A stretch of DNA of 64,000 bases. It comes from an uncultured Thermoanaerobaculum sp. GTDB taxonomy: Bacteria > Acidobacteriota > Thermoanaerobaculia > Thermoanaerobaculales > Thermoanaerobaculaceae. Both the position numbers and the translations under genes were made by a program. Location of the stretch: positions 39,173-103,172 of the forward strand of contig CALHAH010000010.1 in the NCBI GenBank assembly GCA_937934115.1. The letters are read 5' to 3'. The notes under the pieces were generated by a model. It was not told the origin of the DNA. It searched no databases and saw only the letters and a list, made by a program, of their open reading frames with translations. Positions 1-8,868 of this stretch are shown here, one piece after another; position 1 is the first letter of the stretch, and each line of letters opens with the position of its first letter.

Positions 1-414
1 ATGGCCATGGGTGGAGCTGTGGCCATGGCCTGCTACCTGCTGGTGGGCACTAAGTTACGCTCGCAGTTACCGTTGGGGGCGTACCTTTGGGTAGTGAACG
101 GCTTTGCAGCGGTTTTGCTGTGGAGCGTGGTGGTACCGGGTAAGGTTTCGCCCTGGCCGGAGGAACCCTCCTCCTGGTGGCCGTTGGTGGGCATGGCGAT
201 AGGCCCCACTTTGGTAGGCCACACGCTTCTCAACTGGGCCTTGGCCCACCTTCCCACCTATCAGGTCAACCTTACGGTGCTTTTGGAGCCGGCCTTAGCC
301 TCCTTTTGGGTTTGGGTTTTCTTGGGAGAAGTGCCACCTGTGCATGTGATCCCAGGGGCTTTTTTGGTGGTGGGTGCTTTGGTATTGGAATTTTGGCCAA
401 AAGCCACAAAGTGA
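1..414 (+). CDS. DMT/EamA-family transporter, C-terminal part (5' end outside window)
   Basis: The frame is open from the first base and ends with TGA, giving 137 residues of an inner-membrane protein. At least four hydrophobic helices are visible, and the last pair carries the pattern VNLTVLLEPALASFWVWVFLGE, abbreviated here to its LLEP...LGE core. That arrangement is characteristic of the second EamA repeat of drug/metabolite transporters, where the conserved Glu-Pro lies in helix 9. A full family member has about 280-300 residues and ten helices, so roughly half lies upstream of the window. The internal ATG at position 1 is probably not the start. The substrate cannot be inferred. The next gene, pyrR, starts 58 bases later with its own ribosome binding site. 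Confidence 0.75.
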   Translation: MAMGGAVAMACYLLVGTKLRSQLPLGAYLWVVNGFAAVLLWSVVVPGKVSPWPEEPSSWWPLVGMAIGPTLVGHTLLNWALAHLPTYQVNLTVLLEPALASFWVWVFLGEVPPVHVIPGAFLVVGALVLEFWPKATK

Positions 415-471
415 GGAAACCGGGAGGCGGACCTGTGCTAGCATCCCTGCCCAGCGGGAAGGGGAGGCCCC

Positions 472-1023
472 ATGCAGCGGGTGCTGATCTTAGATGCGCG
501 GGAACTTGCCCGCGTTTTGGAGCGGATGGCAGCGGAAATCCTGGAAAAGGTGCAAGAGGAAAAAAAGCTTTACTTTGTAGGCATCCAAACCCGAGGGGTG
601 CCTCTCGCCAAAAGGCTAGCAGCGTTGGTGGGCCAGAAGACCAAGATCACGCCGCCAGTGGGGGCTTTGGATATCACCTTATACCGGGACGATGTGGGTC
701 CGTGGCGTCCGGCGCATCAACAACCGCTTTTGCGAGCCACGGAGTTGCCAAAACCCGTGGACGACATGGTGGTTTGTTTGGTGGACGACGTGCTGTACAC
801 CGGCCGTACCGTGCGGGCGGCGCTGGATACGCTTATGGACTACGGTCGGCCCCGAGCCATTCGTCTCGCTGTCCTCGTGGACCGTGGGCATCGGGAACTC
901 CCCATTGCTGCCGACGTGGTGGGGCGGGTGGTGCCCTCCTCGCGCCAAGAGGACGTACAGGTTCGACTGGCCGAGTGTGACGGGGAGGAGGGCGTGTGGA
1001 TCGTCAAGGAGGAACGGGCATGA
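472..1023 (+). CDS. pyrR: Bifunctional pyrimidine regulator / uracil phosphoribosyltransferase PyrR
   Basis: The 183-residue product has the normal PyrR length and the type I phosphoribosyltransferase fold. The PRPP loop is clear ([14 protein letters not shown], about residues 98-111), and [10 protein letters not shown] matches the PyrR flexible-hood region. Family knowledge: PyrR binds pyr mRNA in a UMP-dependent way and has weak uracil phosphoribosyltransferase activity. The start has a good ribosome binding site (GGGAAGGGGAGG). The stop overlaps the pyrB start as ATGA, so pyrR-pyrB-pyrC is one translationally coupled operon. Only about 25 bases separate a plausible -10 (TAGCAT, 439-444) from the start. 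There is no room for a classical attenuator, so any control would act on this leader or at translation initiation. Confidence 0.93.
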   Translation: MQRVLILDARELARVLERMAAEILEKVQEEKKLYFVGIQTRGVPLAKRLAALVGQKTKITPPVGALDITLYRDDVGPWRPAHQQPLLRATELPKPVDDMVVCLVDDVLYTGRTVRAALDTLMDYGRPRAIRLAVLVDRGHRELPIAADVVGRVVPSSRQEDVQVRLAECDGEEGVWIVKEERA

Positions 1024-1976
1024 GCGTGAAGCCAGCACGCGCTCTGAAAAGCCGGCACCTTTTGGGTATAGATCCCCTCACGCCGGGGGAGATCCAGCTC
1101 ATCTTGGATACCGCCGAGCAAATGCGGGAAATTGCCAAAAGACCCATCAAGAAAGTGCCGGCCCTGCGCGGTAAGACCGTGGTTAACCTGTTTTTGGAGC
1201 CTTCCACCCGCACCCGCTTTTCCTTTGAGGTGGCGGAAAAACGCCTTTCGGCGGACACTCTGAACTTTTCCGCCAGCGGCTCTTCGGTGGAAAAAGGGGA
1301 AACGCTGATTGACACGGCCCGCAACTTGGAGGCCATGGAGCCGGACTTCATCGTCATTCGGCATCCTCATCCCGGCGCTCCCCACATGCTGGCTAAGGTC
1401 CTCAAGGCGTCGGTGATCAACGCCGGCGACGGCACCCATGAACACCCCACCCAAGCCCTCTTGGATGCCCTCACCATCCGGCTGCGGCGGGGAAGCCTGG
1501 AAGGCCAAGTGGTGGCCATTGTGGGGGATCTGCAGCATTCCCGGGTGGTGCGCTCCAACGTGCTGTTGCTTTCCCGTATGGGCGCCCAAGTGCGAGTGGC
1601 GGGCCCTCCCAGCTTGGTCCCTCTCGGCATGGAAAAGCTGGGGTGCCAGGTGTTTTACCGCATGGAAGACGCCATTCGTGATGCGGATGTGGTGATGATG
1701 TTGCGCATCCAGCTGGAGCGCCAGGAGCGCATGAATTTTCCCACGGTTCGTGAGTACTACGACTTGTTTGCCTTGACCCCTGAGCGCTTGAAGTTAGCAA
1801 AGAAGGACTGCTTGGTGATGCACCCGGGCCCTATGAACCGGGGGGTGGAAATTGACTCGCGGGTGGCGGATGGCCCGCAATCGGTGATTTTGGAACAAGT
1901 GACCAACGGCGTGGCGGTGCGCATGGCGGTTTTGTACCTTTTGGCGGGAGGCCGCGGTGAGCCGGTTACTGATTAA
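1020..1976 (+). CDS. pyrB: Aspartate carbamoyltransferase catalytic chain
   Basis: This enzyme condenses carbamoyl phosphate with L-aspartate to carbamoyl aspartate, the committed step of pyrimidine synthesis in the cytoplasm. The 318-residue product shows the carbamoyl-phosphate motif [13 protein letters not shown] near residue 55, the HPT-Q signature ([10 protein letters not shown]) and the late HPGPMNRG motif. I placed the start at the ATG overlapping the pyrR stop (ATGA); a reading frame extends upstream but would run inside pyrR. The end overlaps pyrC by 20 bases. No pyrI regulatory chain is seen nearby, so this is probably the unregulated trimer type. Confidence 0.95.
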   Translation: MSVKPARALKSRHLLGIDPLTPGEIQLILDTAEQMREIAKRPIKKVPALRGKTVVNLFLEPSTRTRFSFEVAEKRLSADTLNFSASGSSVEKGETLIDTARNLEAMEPDFIVIRHPHPGAPHMLAKVLKASVINAGDGTHEHPTQALLDALTIRLRRGSLEGQVVAIVGDLQHSRVVRSNVLLLSRMGAQVRVAGPPSLVPLGMEKLGCQVFYRMEDAIRDADVVMMLRIQLERQERMNFPTVREYYDLFALTPERLKLAKKDCLVMHPGPMNRGVEIDSRVADGPQSVILEQVTNGVAVRMAVLYLLAGGRGEPVTD

Positions 1977-3243
1977 AAACGGCAGGGTGGTGGACCCCAG
2001 CCAAAAGCTGGACGAGGGACTGGACGTCCTGGTGGTGGAGGGGAAAATCGCGCGCCTTGCTGAGCGCATTACCGATAAGGACGCGGAAGTGGTGGATGCC
2101 ACCGGTTTGGTGGTGGCTCCCGGCTTCATTGACGTGCACGTGCACTTGCGGGAACCGGGGTACGAGTACAAAGAAACCATCGCAAGCGGCACCAGGGCCG
2201 CGGCGGCAGGTGGTTTTACCGCCGTGTGTTGCATGCCCAACACCAACCCCGTCAACGACAACCCGGCGGTTACTGAGTTCATCCTGGCCCGGGCTCGGCA
2301 TGCCGCTGCGGCCCGCGTGTACCCGGTGGGCGCCATCAGCAAAGGCCTGGCGGGGGAAGAGCTGGCAGAAATTGGGGAAATGGTGCGGGCCGGGGCTGTG
2401 GCCTTTTCCGACGATGGCAAACCCGTGGTTTCTTCTTACCTCATGCGCCGGGCTTTAGAGTACAGCTTGCTGTTTGACGTGCCCATCGTGGATCACTGCG
2501 AGGAGCCCACATTGGCGGGCCGCGGGGTCATGCACGAGGGGGCGGTGGCTACCCGATTGGGCCTGCGGGGCATTCCCGCCGCTGCCGAGGAAGTGATGGT
2601 GTGGCGGGACGTGGTGCTGGCGGAGCTCACTGGCGCTCGCTTACACGTTGCCCACCTTTCCACTGCTGGCTCGTTGGCGGCGGTGCGCCAGGCCAAAGCG
2701 AAGGGGTTACGGGTAAGCTGCGAGGTAACCCCCCATCACCTGGCCTTCACCGACCAAGCGGTGGCGGAAAGCAACTACGATACCAACACCAAGATGAACC
2801 CCCCACTGCGCGCGGCGGAGCACGTGGAGGCTTTGGTGGAAGGGGTTTTGGACGGCACCGTAGATTGCTTGGCCACGGATCACGCGCCCCACCACGGGGA
2901 CGAAAAAAACGTGGAGTTCGACAAGGCTCCCTTTGGCATCGTGGGCTTGGAAACAGCGCTGCCGGTGACCTTCGACCTTTTGGTAGTCAAGCACCGCATG
3001 CCGCTTTCGCGTTTTGTGGCATGCTGGTCCACCAACCCCGCCCGGCTTTTCAGGCTGCCAGGGGGCACACTCAAGGTGGGTTCACCTGCGGACATCACGG
3101 TTTTTAACCCCGAGCTCCGGGCCGTGGTGAACCCGGAAAAGTTTTTCTCGCTTTCCCGAAACACGCCGTTTGCGGGCAAAAGGCTGCGCGGCTGGCCGGT
3201 CATGACGGTGGTGGGGGGAAAGGTGGTGTACCGCCGTGCCTGA
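1957..3243 (+). CDS. pyrC: Dihydroorotase, class I
   Basis: This zinc amidohydrolase closes carbamoyl aspartate to dihydroorotate, the third step of pyrimidine synthesis. The 428-residue protein has the metal motif [10 protein letters not shown] near residue 57, the KE(T)I segment after it, later metal histidines in PIVDHCE and LHVAHLS, and the class I signature ATDHAPHH with the catalytic Asp. Length and motifs fit the class I bacterial form rather than the short E. coli-type enzyme. It starts at GTG inside the end of pyrB and overlaps the next gene by 8 bases, consistent with coupled translation. Confidence 0.95.
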   Translation: MSRLLIKNGRVVDPSQKLDEGLDVLVVEGKIARLAERITDKDAEVVDATGLVVAPGFIDVHVHLREPGYEYKETIASGTRAAAAGGFTAVCCMPNTNPVNDNPAVTEFILARARHAAAARVYPVGAISKGLAGEELAEIGEMVRAGAVAFSDDGKPVVSSYLMRRALEYSLLFDVPIVDHCEEPTLAGRGVMHEGAVATRLGLRGIPAAAEEVMVWRDVVLAELTGARLHVAHLSTAGSLAAVRQAKAKGLRVSCEVTPHHLAFTDQAVAESNYDTNTKMNPPLRAAEHVEALVEGVLDGTVDCLATDHAPHHGDEKNVEFDKAPFGIVGLETALPVTFDLLVVKHRMPLSRFVACWSTNPARLFRLPGGTLKVGSPADITVFNPELRAVVNPEKFFSLSRNTPFAGKRLRGWPVMTVVGGKVVYRRA

Positions 3244-3622
3244 CGGTGAAAAGCGCGTGGTGGTGGTGGATGACTCTGCTCTGCAGTGCGCTTTTTTTAA
3301 GCGGTTCTTGGAAGAACGATACCCGGGAAAGGTGCGGGTGGAAACGTACACAGACCCGAAGCAGGCGCTTGTCGCCTTAAGCCCTGATGTGCACCTTTTG
3401 CTTCTGGATTGGGAAATGCCGGAAATGGATGGCAAGCGGGTGCTGCAACAGGCGGTACGCCAAGGGGTGAACCCCAAGCGCATCATCGTCACCTCCGCGC
3501 ACCCTGCGGACCGTCTGCACGAGGTTTTTGACGCCACCGGCTGTTTGTGCGTCATTGAAAAAAACGAGCCGGAGCAACAGGCGGCTTTCCTGCAAATCCT
3601 GGACTCTCTCATGCGCCGTTGA
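3236..3622 (+). CDS. Stand-alone response-regulator receiver domain protein
   Basis: The 128-residue product is a single CheY-like receiver domain with no output domain. It has the acidic pair in VVVVDDSALQ, the phospho-acceptor Asp in LLLLDWEMPEMDG (about residue 59), the switch Thr/Ser in IIVTSAH and a basic residue in CVIEKNE where the conserved Lys normally sits. It starts at GTG and overlaps the end of pyrC by 8 bases, so it is probably carried on the pyr transcript. No histidine kinase is near. Its partner and output are unknown, and the link to pyrimidine genes may be only transcriptional. Confidence 0.85.
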   Translation: MPDGEKRVVVVDDSALQCAFFKRFLEERYPGKVRVETYTDPKQALVALSPDVHLLLLDWEMPEMDGKRVLQQAVRQGVNPKRIIVTSAHPADRLHEVFDATGCLCVIEKNEPEQQAAFLQILDSLMRR

Positions 3623-3663
3623 GCGGGGAATCTCTTCATGGGAAAACGCGTTGGTAAAAGCAA

Positions 3664-4173
3664 GTGAAACGGGCAACGAAGCTTGCAGCGAGGTCTTTTG
3701 ACTGGCAGCGGGAGCTGGCGGCAGGCCGACCCCTGCTGGAGGTGGTGACCTCCTGTTTTGGCGCTGGGCCGCGATTTGAGGTAGTGAGCCAACGGTGGGT
3801 GACCGTGGCGGTTCGTGGCCCTGAGGTTGAGCGGTTTTCCTGCTACAGGGTGGGGGAAAGTCTCGTTTCGCTCCACGTCGTGCACGTAAACCGCAAGGCC
3901 CTCCCCAGGTCCTTTGTGCGGTCGCTCCTGAACGGGGAAAGGCTGGGCAAGCTACTCCAAGAAGAAGGTTGGGAACGTCGCGGGGTGGAGGTGGCGTTGC
4001 GCCGTCAGTTGCCTTTGGTTTTGCGCAGTGTGCCTTGGGGAAACCGCTTCTTCCCCATGGGGCCATGGTGGGTTCGGCGTTTTTTCCTGAGCGAAGGGGA
4101 TGCTCCGGCTTTGCGAGTGTGGGAGTTTTTGCCGGCCAGGGTTTGGGCGGCCCGGGACGAAAGGCGCTCATGA
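3664..4173 (+). CDS. Chorismate lyase (UbiC/DUF98)-like protein
   Basis: The 169-residue soluble product is close to the UbiC length. Its C-terminal part resembles E. coli UbiC in order and spacing: a WWVRRFFL segment, then a short loop, then VWEFLPARVW, which aligns with UbiC TELFLPASPLY and keeps the catalytic Glu. The N-terminal half is diverged, so the assignment comes from motif reading alone. If correct, it would convert chorismate to pyruvate and 4-hydroxybenzoate. The stop overlaps the start of a benzoate-type CoA ligase (ATGA), which supports an aromatic acid product. Start: GTG at 3664 with only a weak ribosome binding site. Confidence 0.55.
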   Translation: MKRATKLAARSFDWQRELAAGRPLLEVVTSCFGAGPRFEVVSQRWVTVAVRGPEVERFSCYRVGESLVSLHVVHVNRKALPRSFVRSLLNGERLGKLLQEEGWERRGVEVALRRQLPLVLRSVPWGNRFFPMGPWWVRRFFLSEGDAPALRVWEFLPARVWAARDERRS

Positions 4174-5657
4174 ACCTACCGGGTAATACTTCGGCTTGGC
4201 AGCTTTTGGCCCGGGCAGCGGAAGGGGAGGGCGGGCAAAACCCGTACCTTTGCACCCTGGAGGGGGTGTGGAGCTACCGTCGGGTCCTGGAGGAGGTGGC
4301 GCGCGCCGCGGCTTTTTTTCTGGCGCAAGGAGGGGAGGTTGGGGAGCGGGTGGTGCTGGCCATGGGGGACAGGACGGAGCTGGTAGTTGCCTTTTGGGCC
4401 ACCCTGTGGGCCGGGATGGTGGCGGTGCCGGTGGCCCCGTCCTTTTCTCCGCGGGAGCTGCGGGAAATCCTCGTGGATTCAGGGGCGTCTATGGCTTTGG
4501 GGGATGCCACCTCCGCCAAAGCGTTAGCTCTCGCCGCCGAGGGTCTAGCGGTGCGCTTGTTTTTTTGCGGAGAAAAGGCACCTTGGAGTGCAACTTCCCG
4601 CACCGAGTTACCCGTGCCTGGGGATGGCCGCAAACCAGCCCTCATCCTCTACACTTCCGGAACCACGGGGCGCATGAAGGGGGTGGTGCACAGCCACCGC
4701 AACCTGCTGGCAGCGGCAGGTGGCCTGGGTCCGCAGGTTTTGCACTTGACCCCGGAGGACCGGGTTTTTTCTGCGGCGCGCATGTTCTTTGCCTACGGGC
4801 TAGGCAACTCCGTGTACATCCCGGCAGCGTGCGCTTGCGCTGCAGTGGTGCACCCGGGTCCCGTGCTCCCCGGCGTGGTGCGCGAAATCCTAGAGCGTTT
4901 CCGGCCCTCGGTGTTTTTTGCAGTGCCCAGCCTCTACCGGGCACTGGCGCAGCAACCGGGGGTGCCTTGGAAGAGCGTGCGTTGCGCTGTAAGCGCCGGG
5001 GAGAAGCTTTCCCCAGAACTCTGGCAGCTTTTTACCAAGCGCGCCAAGGTACCGGTTTTGGATGGCTTGGGCATGACCGAAACGCTGCATCACTTCACCT
5101 CCAACCGAATAGGGGAGGTGGCGCCGGGAAGCGTGGGGCGACCGCTTTCCGGGTTTTCCTTGAAGGTGGTGGACGAAAAAGGCTGTCCTGTGGACGAGGG
5201 TGAGGTGGGGGAGCTTTGGGTTTCCGGCCCCTCGGTCATGGAGGGGTATTTCGGGCAACCCGAGAGAACCGCCGCGGTTCTCAAAGATGGTTGGCTCGTT
5301 ACTGGCGACTTGGTAAGCGTGCGTGGTGGGTTTGTGTACCACCACGGGCGTCGCGATGATTTGGTCAAGCTTGCGGGAATTGCCGTTTCCTTGACTGAGG
5401 TGGAGGCGGTTTTAAAAAACCACCCTGCGGTGGCCGAGGCGGCGGTGGTGCCCGTACAGCGTGCAGCGGGCATCGTCACCCTGAAGGCATTCATCGTGCC
5501 GCAGGCGGGAGCGACTTTTTCCGAGGCCGAGCTTTACCGCTTTTGTCGCCGCCGCCTGGCTGCCTTCAAGGTCCCGCGGGAGTTTGAGCTCGTACCGAGC
5601 TTACCGTACACACCCACCGGCAAACTGCGGCGGTTTTCCCTGACCACTTCCTGCTGA
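4170..5657 (+). CDS. Benzoate/4-hydroxybenzoate-CoA ligase family, AMP-binding enzyme
   Basis: This ANL-superfamily enzyme of 495 residues would adenylate an aromatic acid and transfer it to CoA or another thiol. The P-loop-like A3 motif is LYTSGTTGRMKG. The FFAYGLGNS segment and the GLGMTETLHHFTSNRIG region match benzoate-CoA ligases better than fatty acyl ligases. Motifs TGD (VTGDLV), a hinge region at GRRDDLVKLAG and the catalytic Lys near the end (TPTGKLRR) are present. The start overlaps the UbiC-like gene by 4 bases, so a chorismate to 4-hydroxybenzoate to 4-hydroxybenzoyl-CoA route is plausible. No polyketide synthase or prenyltransferase lies nearby to consume the product. Confidence 0.8.
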   Translation: MNLPGNTSAWQLLARAAEGEGGQNPYLCTLEGVWSYRRVLEEVARAAAFFLAQGGEVGERVVLAMGDRTELVVAFWATLWAGMVAVPVAPSFSPRELREILVDSGASMALGDATSAKALALAAEGLAVRLFFCGEKAPWSATSRTELPVPGDGRKPALILYTSGTTGRMKGVVHSHRNLLAAAGGLGPQVLHLTPEDRVFSAARMFFAYGLGNSVYIPAACACAAVVHPGPVLPGVVREILERFRPSVFFAVPSLYRALAQQPGVPWKSVRCAVSAGEKLSPELWQLFTKRAKVPVLDGLGMTETLHHFTSNRIGEVAPGSVGRPLSGFSLKVVDEKGCPVDEGEVGELWVSGPSVMEGYFGQPERTAAVLKDGWLVTGDLVSVRGGFVYHHGRRDDLVKLAGIAVSLTEVEAVLKNHPAVAEAAVVPVQRAAGIVTLKAFIVPQAGATFSEAELYRFCRRRLAAFKVPREFELVPSLPYTPTGKLRRFSLTTSC

Positions 5658-5668
5658 TCTGTTACCAT
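5640..5668 (+). promoter_or_regulatory. Promoter of the radical SAM gene (leaderless type)
   Basis: A -35-like CTGACC (5640-5645) is followed after 17 bases by TACCAT (5663-5668). The -10 ends 6 bases before the ATG at 5675 and there is no Shine-Dalgarno sequence, so the transcript would start at or next to the start codon. Confidence 0.5.
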
Positions 5669-5674
5669 GTCCTC

Positions 5675-6607
5675 ATGCGACGAATACTGGATATCCGCAA
5701 TGCCAAGGTAGCGGTGGAGCTTACCAACCGCTGCAACTTGCGTTGCGGCATGTGCCCCATGAACAAGCTGGGCCGCCCGGACGCCGATATGCCTTGGTGG
5801 CTGGTGGAGAAGGTGGCCGCGGAGTTTAAAAGGCTCGGGATGCGGGTGCACTGGCTCCACGAGATGGGGGAGCCACTTTTGTACCCACGCTTGCCGGAAG
5901 CCATTGACCTTTTCCCGGGTTGTTCGGTTTCCACCAACGCCATGCTTTTGGACGAGGACATGGGGCGAAGGCTTCTTGCCACCACCTTGCACCGCATTCG
6001 GCTGTGCGTGGACACCATCAACCCGCGGGTGTACCCGTTCATCCGGCGGGGCGGCATTTTTGAGGAGGTGGTGGCCAACATCCGCACGTTCCTGGAACTT
6101 TCCAAGGGCACGAATATGGTGGTGGAAATCCAGCGGATGATCACCACGCAAACGGCCCACGAAAGCGTGCGGGATTTTGTGGCGTTCTTTGAGCTTGCGC
6201 GCTATCCGCAGGCCAAGGTCATTGAAAAAACCTGTGAGCCTTTGGACACCTCCGACGAAACCCCGCTGCATGAAAGCTTTTACGGGTGCTTCCAAGGGTA
6301 TCCGTTTGCTTGGTTCATCGTTCTGGCCGATGGTCGCGTCACCCACTGCTGCTACGACGCCCACGGTCAGCAGTGTATTGGCGACCTAAAAACGCAAACC
6401 GTGGAAGAAATCCTGCAAAGCGCCAAGCTTGCCGCCATGATGGAGGCTTTTAAGGCCAAGGACTGGAACGCTTTGCCCCGTTGCGGCGAGTGTTACAAGA
6501 ACGCCGAGGCGCGGCCTCCCTTTTACGACTTTCTCATTGCGTCCGGACGGCGGTTGGAGCGGTCGTTGCCGGTGGTGCCCCTGGCGCGGCGCCTCATTAA
6601 CCGGTAA
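5675..6607 (+). CDS. Radical SAM protein with SPASM-like C-terminus
   Basis: The 310-residue product has the radical SAM cluster motif CNLRCGMC (Cys20, Cys24, Cys27), which binds a 4Fe-4S cluster and S-adenosylmethionine. A glycine-rich GE-like segment (HEMGEPLLYP) follows. The C-terminal part has further cysteines (YGCFQGYP, THCCYD, RCGECY), as in SPASM/twitch enzymes that carry auxiliary clusters. The substrate is not identifiable. It is followed after 5 bases by a SAM methyltransferase, and sits after the aromatic acid ligase, so it may belong to the same pathway. No peptide precursor typical of RiPP systems is visible. Confidence 0.85.
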   Translation: MRRILDIRNAKVAVELTNRCNLRCGMCPMNKLGRPDADMPWWLVEKVAAEFKRLGMRVHWLHEMGEPLLYPRLPEAIDLFPGCSVSTNAMLLDEDMGRRLLATTLHRIRLCVDTINPRVYPFIRRGGIFEEVVANIRTFLELSKGTNMVVEIQRMITTQTAHESVRDFVAFFELARYPQAKVIEKTCEPLDTSDETPLHESFYGCFQGYPFAWFIVLADGRVTHCCYDAHGQQCIGDLKTQTVEEILQSAKLAAMMEAFKAKDWNALPRCGECYKNAEARPPFYDFLIASGRRLERSLPVVPLARRLINR

Positions 6608-6612
6608 GCACC

Positions 6613-7368
6613 GTGCCTAAGGCCCAGTGGGGTGAAGACGCGGAGTTTTTTGGTCCCCGGCACGCGTTGCGGGAAAGCCGGATCCTGCAACTGCTGGCGC
6701 AAACCCCACCGGGTCTCCACTTGGAGTGCGCCGCGGGGCTGGGTTCCTTGAGCGAGGCTTTGGCGGCCCGGGGCTTTCGCGTGCTGGCGGTGGACGCTTC
6801 CTTAAAGTCTTTGGTTGTAGCTCGCAAAGTGGCAGGGTCGTTTATCCCGGTGGTGGCCGATGCCTGCCGCCTTCCCTTCCGCGCGGGAACTTTTAGTTCA
6901 GCAACTTCTGCCGAGACCCTGGAGCACCTTGAAAGGGACCGCCAGGCCCTGGCCGAGTTTGCCCGCGTACTGCAAGCGGGCGGGGTGCTTGCGGGGAGCG
7001 TGCCCCATGACCCCCAGCAGTGGTCGGCCTGGGACGAATGGGCTGGGCACCTGCGGCGGTACAGCAGGAGTGATTTGGCACAAAAACTTGCGGAAGCCGG
7101 CTTCCAAGCACGCGTTTGGGACTGGGGCTTTCCATTGGTTCGCCTTTACGACGCCGTCTTCCTTCGGCGCGTTAACCGCAGGCGTTTGCAAATTGTGGGA
7201 CCCGCAGTCCGGGACCCTAAGCTGCGCTGGGTGGCAAGGGTCGGGCGCTGGCGGTGGGTGGTGGCGGTGGTACGCTGGCTTTTCAACGTGGACACTCTCT
7301 TCGAGGGTTCGGGATACGGGGTGGGGCTGTTGTTTTTTGCGCAAAAGGGTGAGGCCCCAAAGCCCTGA
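6613..7368 (+). CDS. Class I SAM-dependent methyltransferase
   Basis: The 251-residue protein has a Rossmann methyltransferase fold: motif I is LECAAGLGSLSEAL (about residues 37-50), the acidic end of beta 2 is LAVDAS, and motif IV/post-I is the SAETLEHLERD region, as in type 11 methyltransferases. It starts at GTG 5 bases after the radical SAM gene and is probably co-translated with it. The C-terminal region after residue 150 is basic and diverged. The substrate is unknown; the neighbours suggest a small aromatic or lipid-like substrate, but that is inference. Confidence 0.85.
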   Translation: MPKAQWGEDAEFFGPRHALRESRILQLLAQTPPGLHLECAAGLGSLSEALAARGFRVLAVDASLKSLVVARKVAGSFIPVVADACRLPFRAGTFSSATSAETLEHLERDRQALAEFARVLQAGGVLAGSVPHDPQQWSAWDEWAGHLRRYSRSDLAQKLAEAGFQARVWDWGFPLVRLYDAVFLRRVNRRRLQIVGPAVRDPKLRWVARVGRWRWVVAVVRWLFNVDTLFEGSGYGVGLLFFAQKGEAPKP

Positions 7369-7387
7369 CGGTACACTGGAGGGTGGT

Positions 7388-8182
7388 ATGGCCGGGGTCA
7401 AAAGCGGCAAGAGAAAGCGATGGGCGTGGGAAGAAGCGGGGCAGGGCACACCGGTGGTTTTGCTGCACGGCTTTCCCTTTTGCCGGGAGATTTTTCTACC
7501 CGTAATGCCGGCCCTGGCGCAGGTGGGGCGAGTGGTAGCGGTGGACCTGCCAGGTTTTGGGCAGTCGCCCCCTCTTTCCCCTGGCTTTTCCTTGGCGGAC
7601 GTGGCAAGGGAGATCCTTGAGCTGCTGCCTGCCTTGGGCTTGGAGCGAGCGGTTTTGGTGGGGCACTCCATGGGCGGGTATGTGGCCTTGGAGGTAGCCG
7701 CGCAAAAACCGGGAGCACTTGCCGGCCTTGTGCTTTTGGCTTCTCACCCGCGGGCAGACAACCCTGAGGCCAAAGCCCGCAGGCAGGAGGGCATCCAAGC
7801 CATTCGCCTAGGAAAACGGGGCGAGTTTCTGGGAAGTTTCTTAGCGAGGCTGTGGAGCCCGTGGACCTTGCAACACGCGCCGCGGTTGCTGCGGGAAGTA
7901 GAAGCTATGACCGAGACGGTGTCGGACGAGGTGCTCGTGGGCTATTTGCAGGCCATGGCCGACCGCCGAGACCACACCGACACGCTGCGAAGACTGCAGG
8001 TGCCCGTGGGGGTTGTGGTGGGGGAGGCCGACCCGCTGATTCCCCAAGGGTTGGCAGCAGATGTGGCGAAGGAGGCCCCTCGCGGGCAGCTGGTGGTGGT
8101 CCCAGAGGCAGGGCACTTGCCAACCCTGGAAAAACCGGTTTTCACAGCCGAAGCTTTGGCGCGCCTGGTACGGGGGACCTGA
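7388..8182 (+). CDS. Alpha/beta hydrolase
   Basis: The 264-residue protein has the alpha/beta hydrolase fold with oxyanion-hole motif LLHGFPF (about residues 25-31), nucleophile elbow GHSMGG with the catalytic Ser, acid residue in VVVGEADPLIP, and catalytic His in PEAGHLPTLEKP. The start ATG at 7388 follows GGAGGGTGGT and a TACACT element. It resembles esterase or ring-cleavage hydrolase subfamilies; the substrate is not defined. It is co-directional with the upstream methyltransferase and the downstream SRAP gene, with small gaps, so they may form one transcript. Confidence 0.85.
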   Translation: MAGVKSGKRKRWAWEEAGQGTPVVLLHGFPFCREIFLPVMPALAQVGRVVAVDLPGFGQSPPLSPGFSLADVAREILELLPALGLERAVLVGHSMGGYVALEVAAQKPGALAGLVLLASHPRADNPEAKARRQEGIQAIRLGKRGEFLGSFLARLWSPWTLQHAPRLLREVEAMTETVSDEVLVGYLQAMADRRDHTDTLRRLQVPVGVVVGEADPLIPQGLAADVAKEAPRGQLVVVPEAGHLPTLEKPVFTAEALARLVRGT

Positions 8183-8187
8183 GGCAC

Positions 8188-8868
8188 ATGTGCGGGCGCT
8201 TCGTGCAGGCCACCCCAGGAGAGGTCATTGCCGAGGTTTTTGGCTTGTCCGCGCTGCCCCACCTTACCCCCAGGTACAACCTTGCGCCCAGCCAACCGGC
8301 GGCGGTAGTGCGCACGGAAGGTGGCGCAAGAAAGCTTACCTTTTGCCGCTGGGGCCTTATCCCCTCCTGGGCCAAAGACCCCGGCATCGGCAACCGCCTG
8401 ATCAACGCCCGCGCCGAAACCCTTGCTGAAAAACCGGCTTTCCGGCGCGCGTTGCTTTTCCGCCGCTGCGTGGTCCCGGCCACCGGCTTTTACGAGTGGA
8501 AGCGGGAGGGTGCCGGCAAGACCCCGTACTTTTTTCGCTTGCAAAGCTCCTTGCCTATGGCGTTGGCCGGTCTTTGGGAGCTTTGGCAACCGCCGCAAGG
8601 CCCTGCCGTTGAGACCTTTACCATCATTACCACGGAAGCCAACGACTTCATGAAAAGCATTCACGACCGCATGCCGGCCATTCTCGCCAGGGAGGCTTTG
8701 GACGCCTGGCTGGATCCTTCCTTTCACGATGCTGGTTTCCTTCAAACACTGCTCCAGCCGGCACCGGCCGGTTGGTTGCAGGCTTTCCCCGTGGCGCGCC
8801 AGGTGAACAACCCGGCTTACGACGTACCCGATTGTATAGTCGCCGTAGGCCCGGCGATGTCCGGATAA
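8188..8868 (+). CDS. SOS response-associated peptidase (SRAP/HMCES/YedK family)
   Basis: SRAP proteins form a thiazolidine crosslink to abasic sites in single-stranded DNA through the N-terminal cysteine exposed after Met removal. This 226-residue protein starts MCGRF, has the NARAET motif for the active-site Asn, GFYEWKRE with the catalytic Glu and IHDRMPAIL with the catalytic His. All key residues are in place. The ATG was chosen because Cys2 must follow Met directly. Its last 52 bases overlap the 3' end of the convergent acyltransferase gene. Confidence 0.93.
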   Translation: MCGRFVQATPGEVIAEVFGLSALPHLTPRYNLAPSQPAAVVRTEGGARKLTFCRWGLIPSWAKDPGIGNRLINARAETLAEKPAFRRALLFRRCVVPATGFYEWKREGAGKTPYFFRLQSSLPMALAGLWELWQPPQGPAVETFTIITTEANDFMKSIHDRMPAILAREALDAWLDPSFHDAGFLQTLLQPAPAGWLQAFPVARQVNNPAYDVPDCIVAVGPAMSG

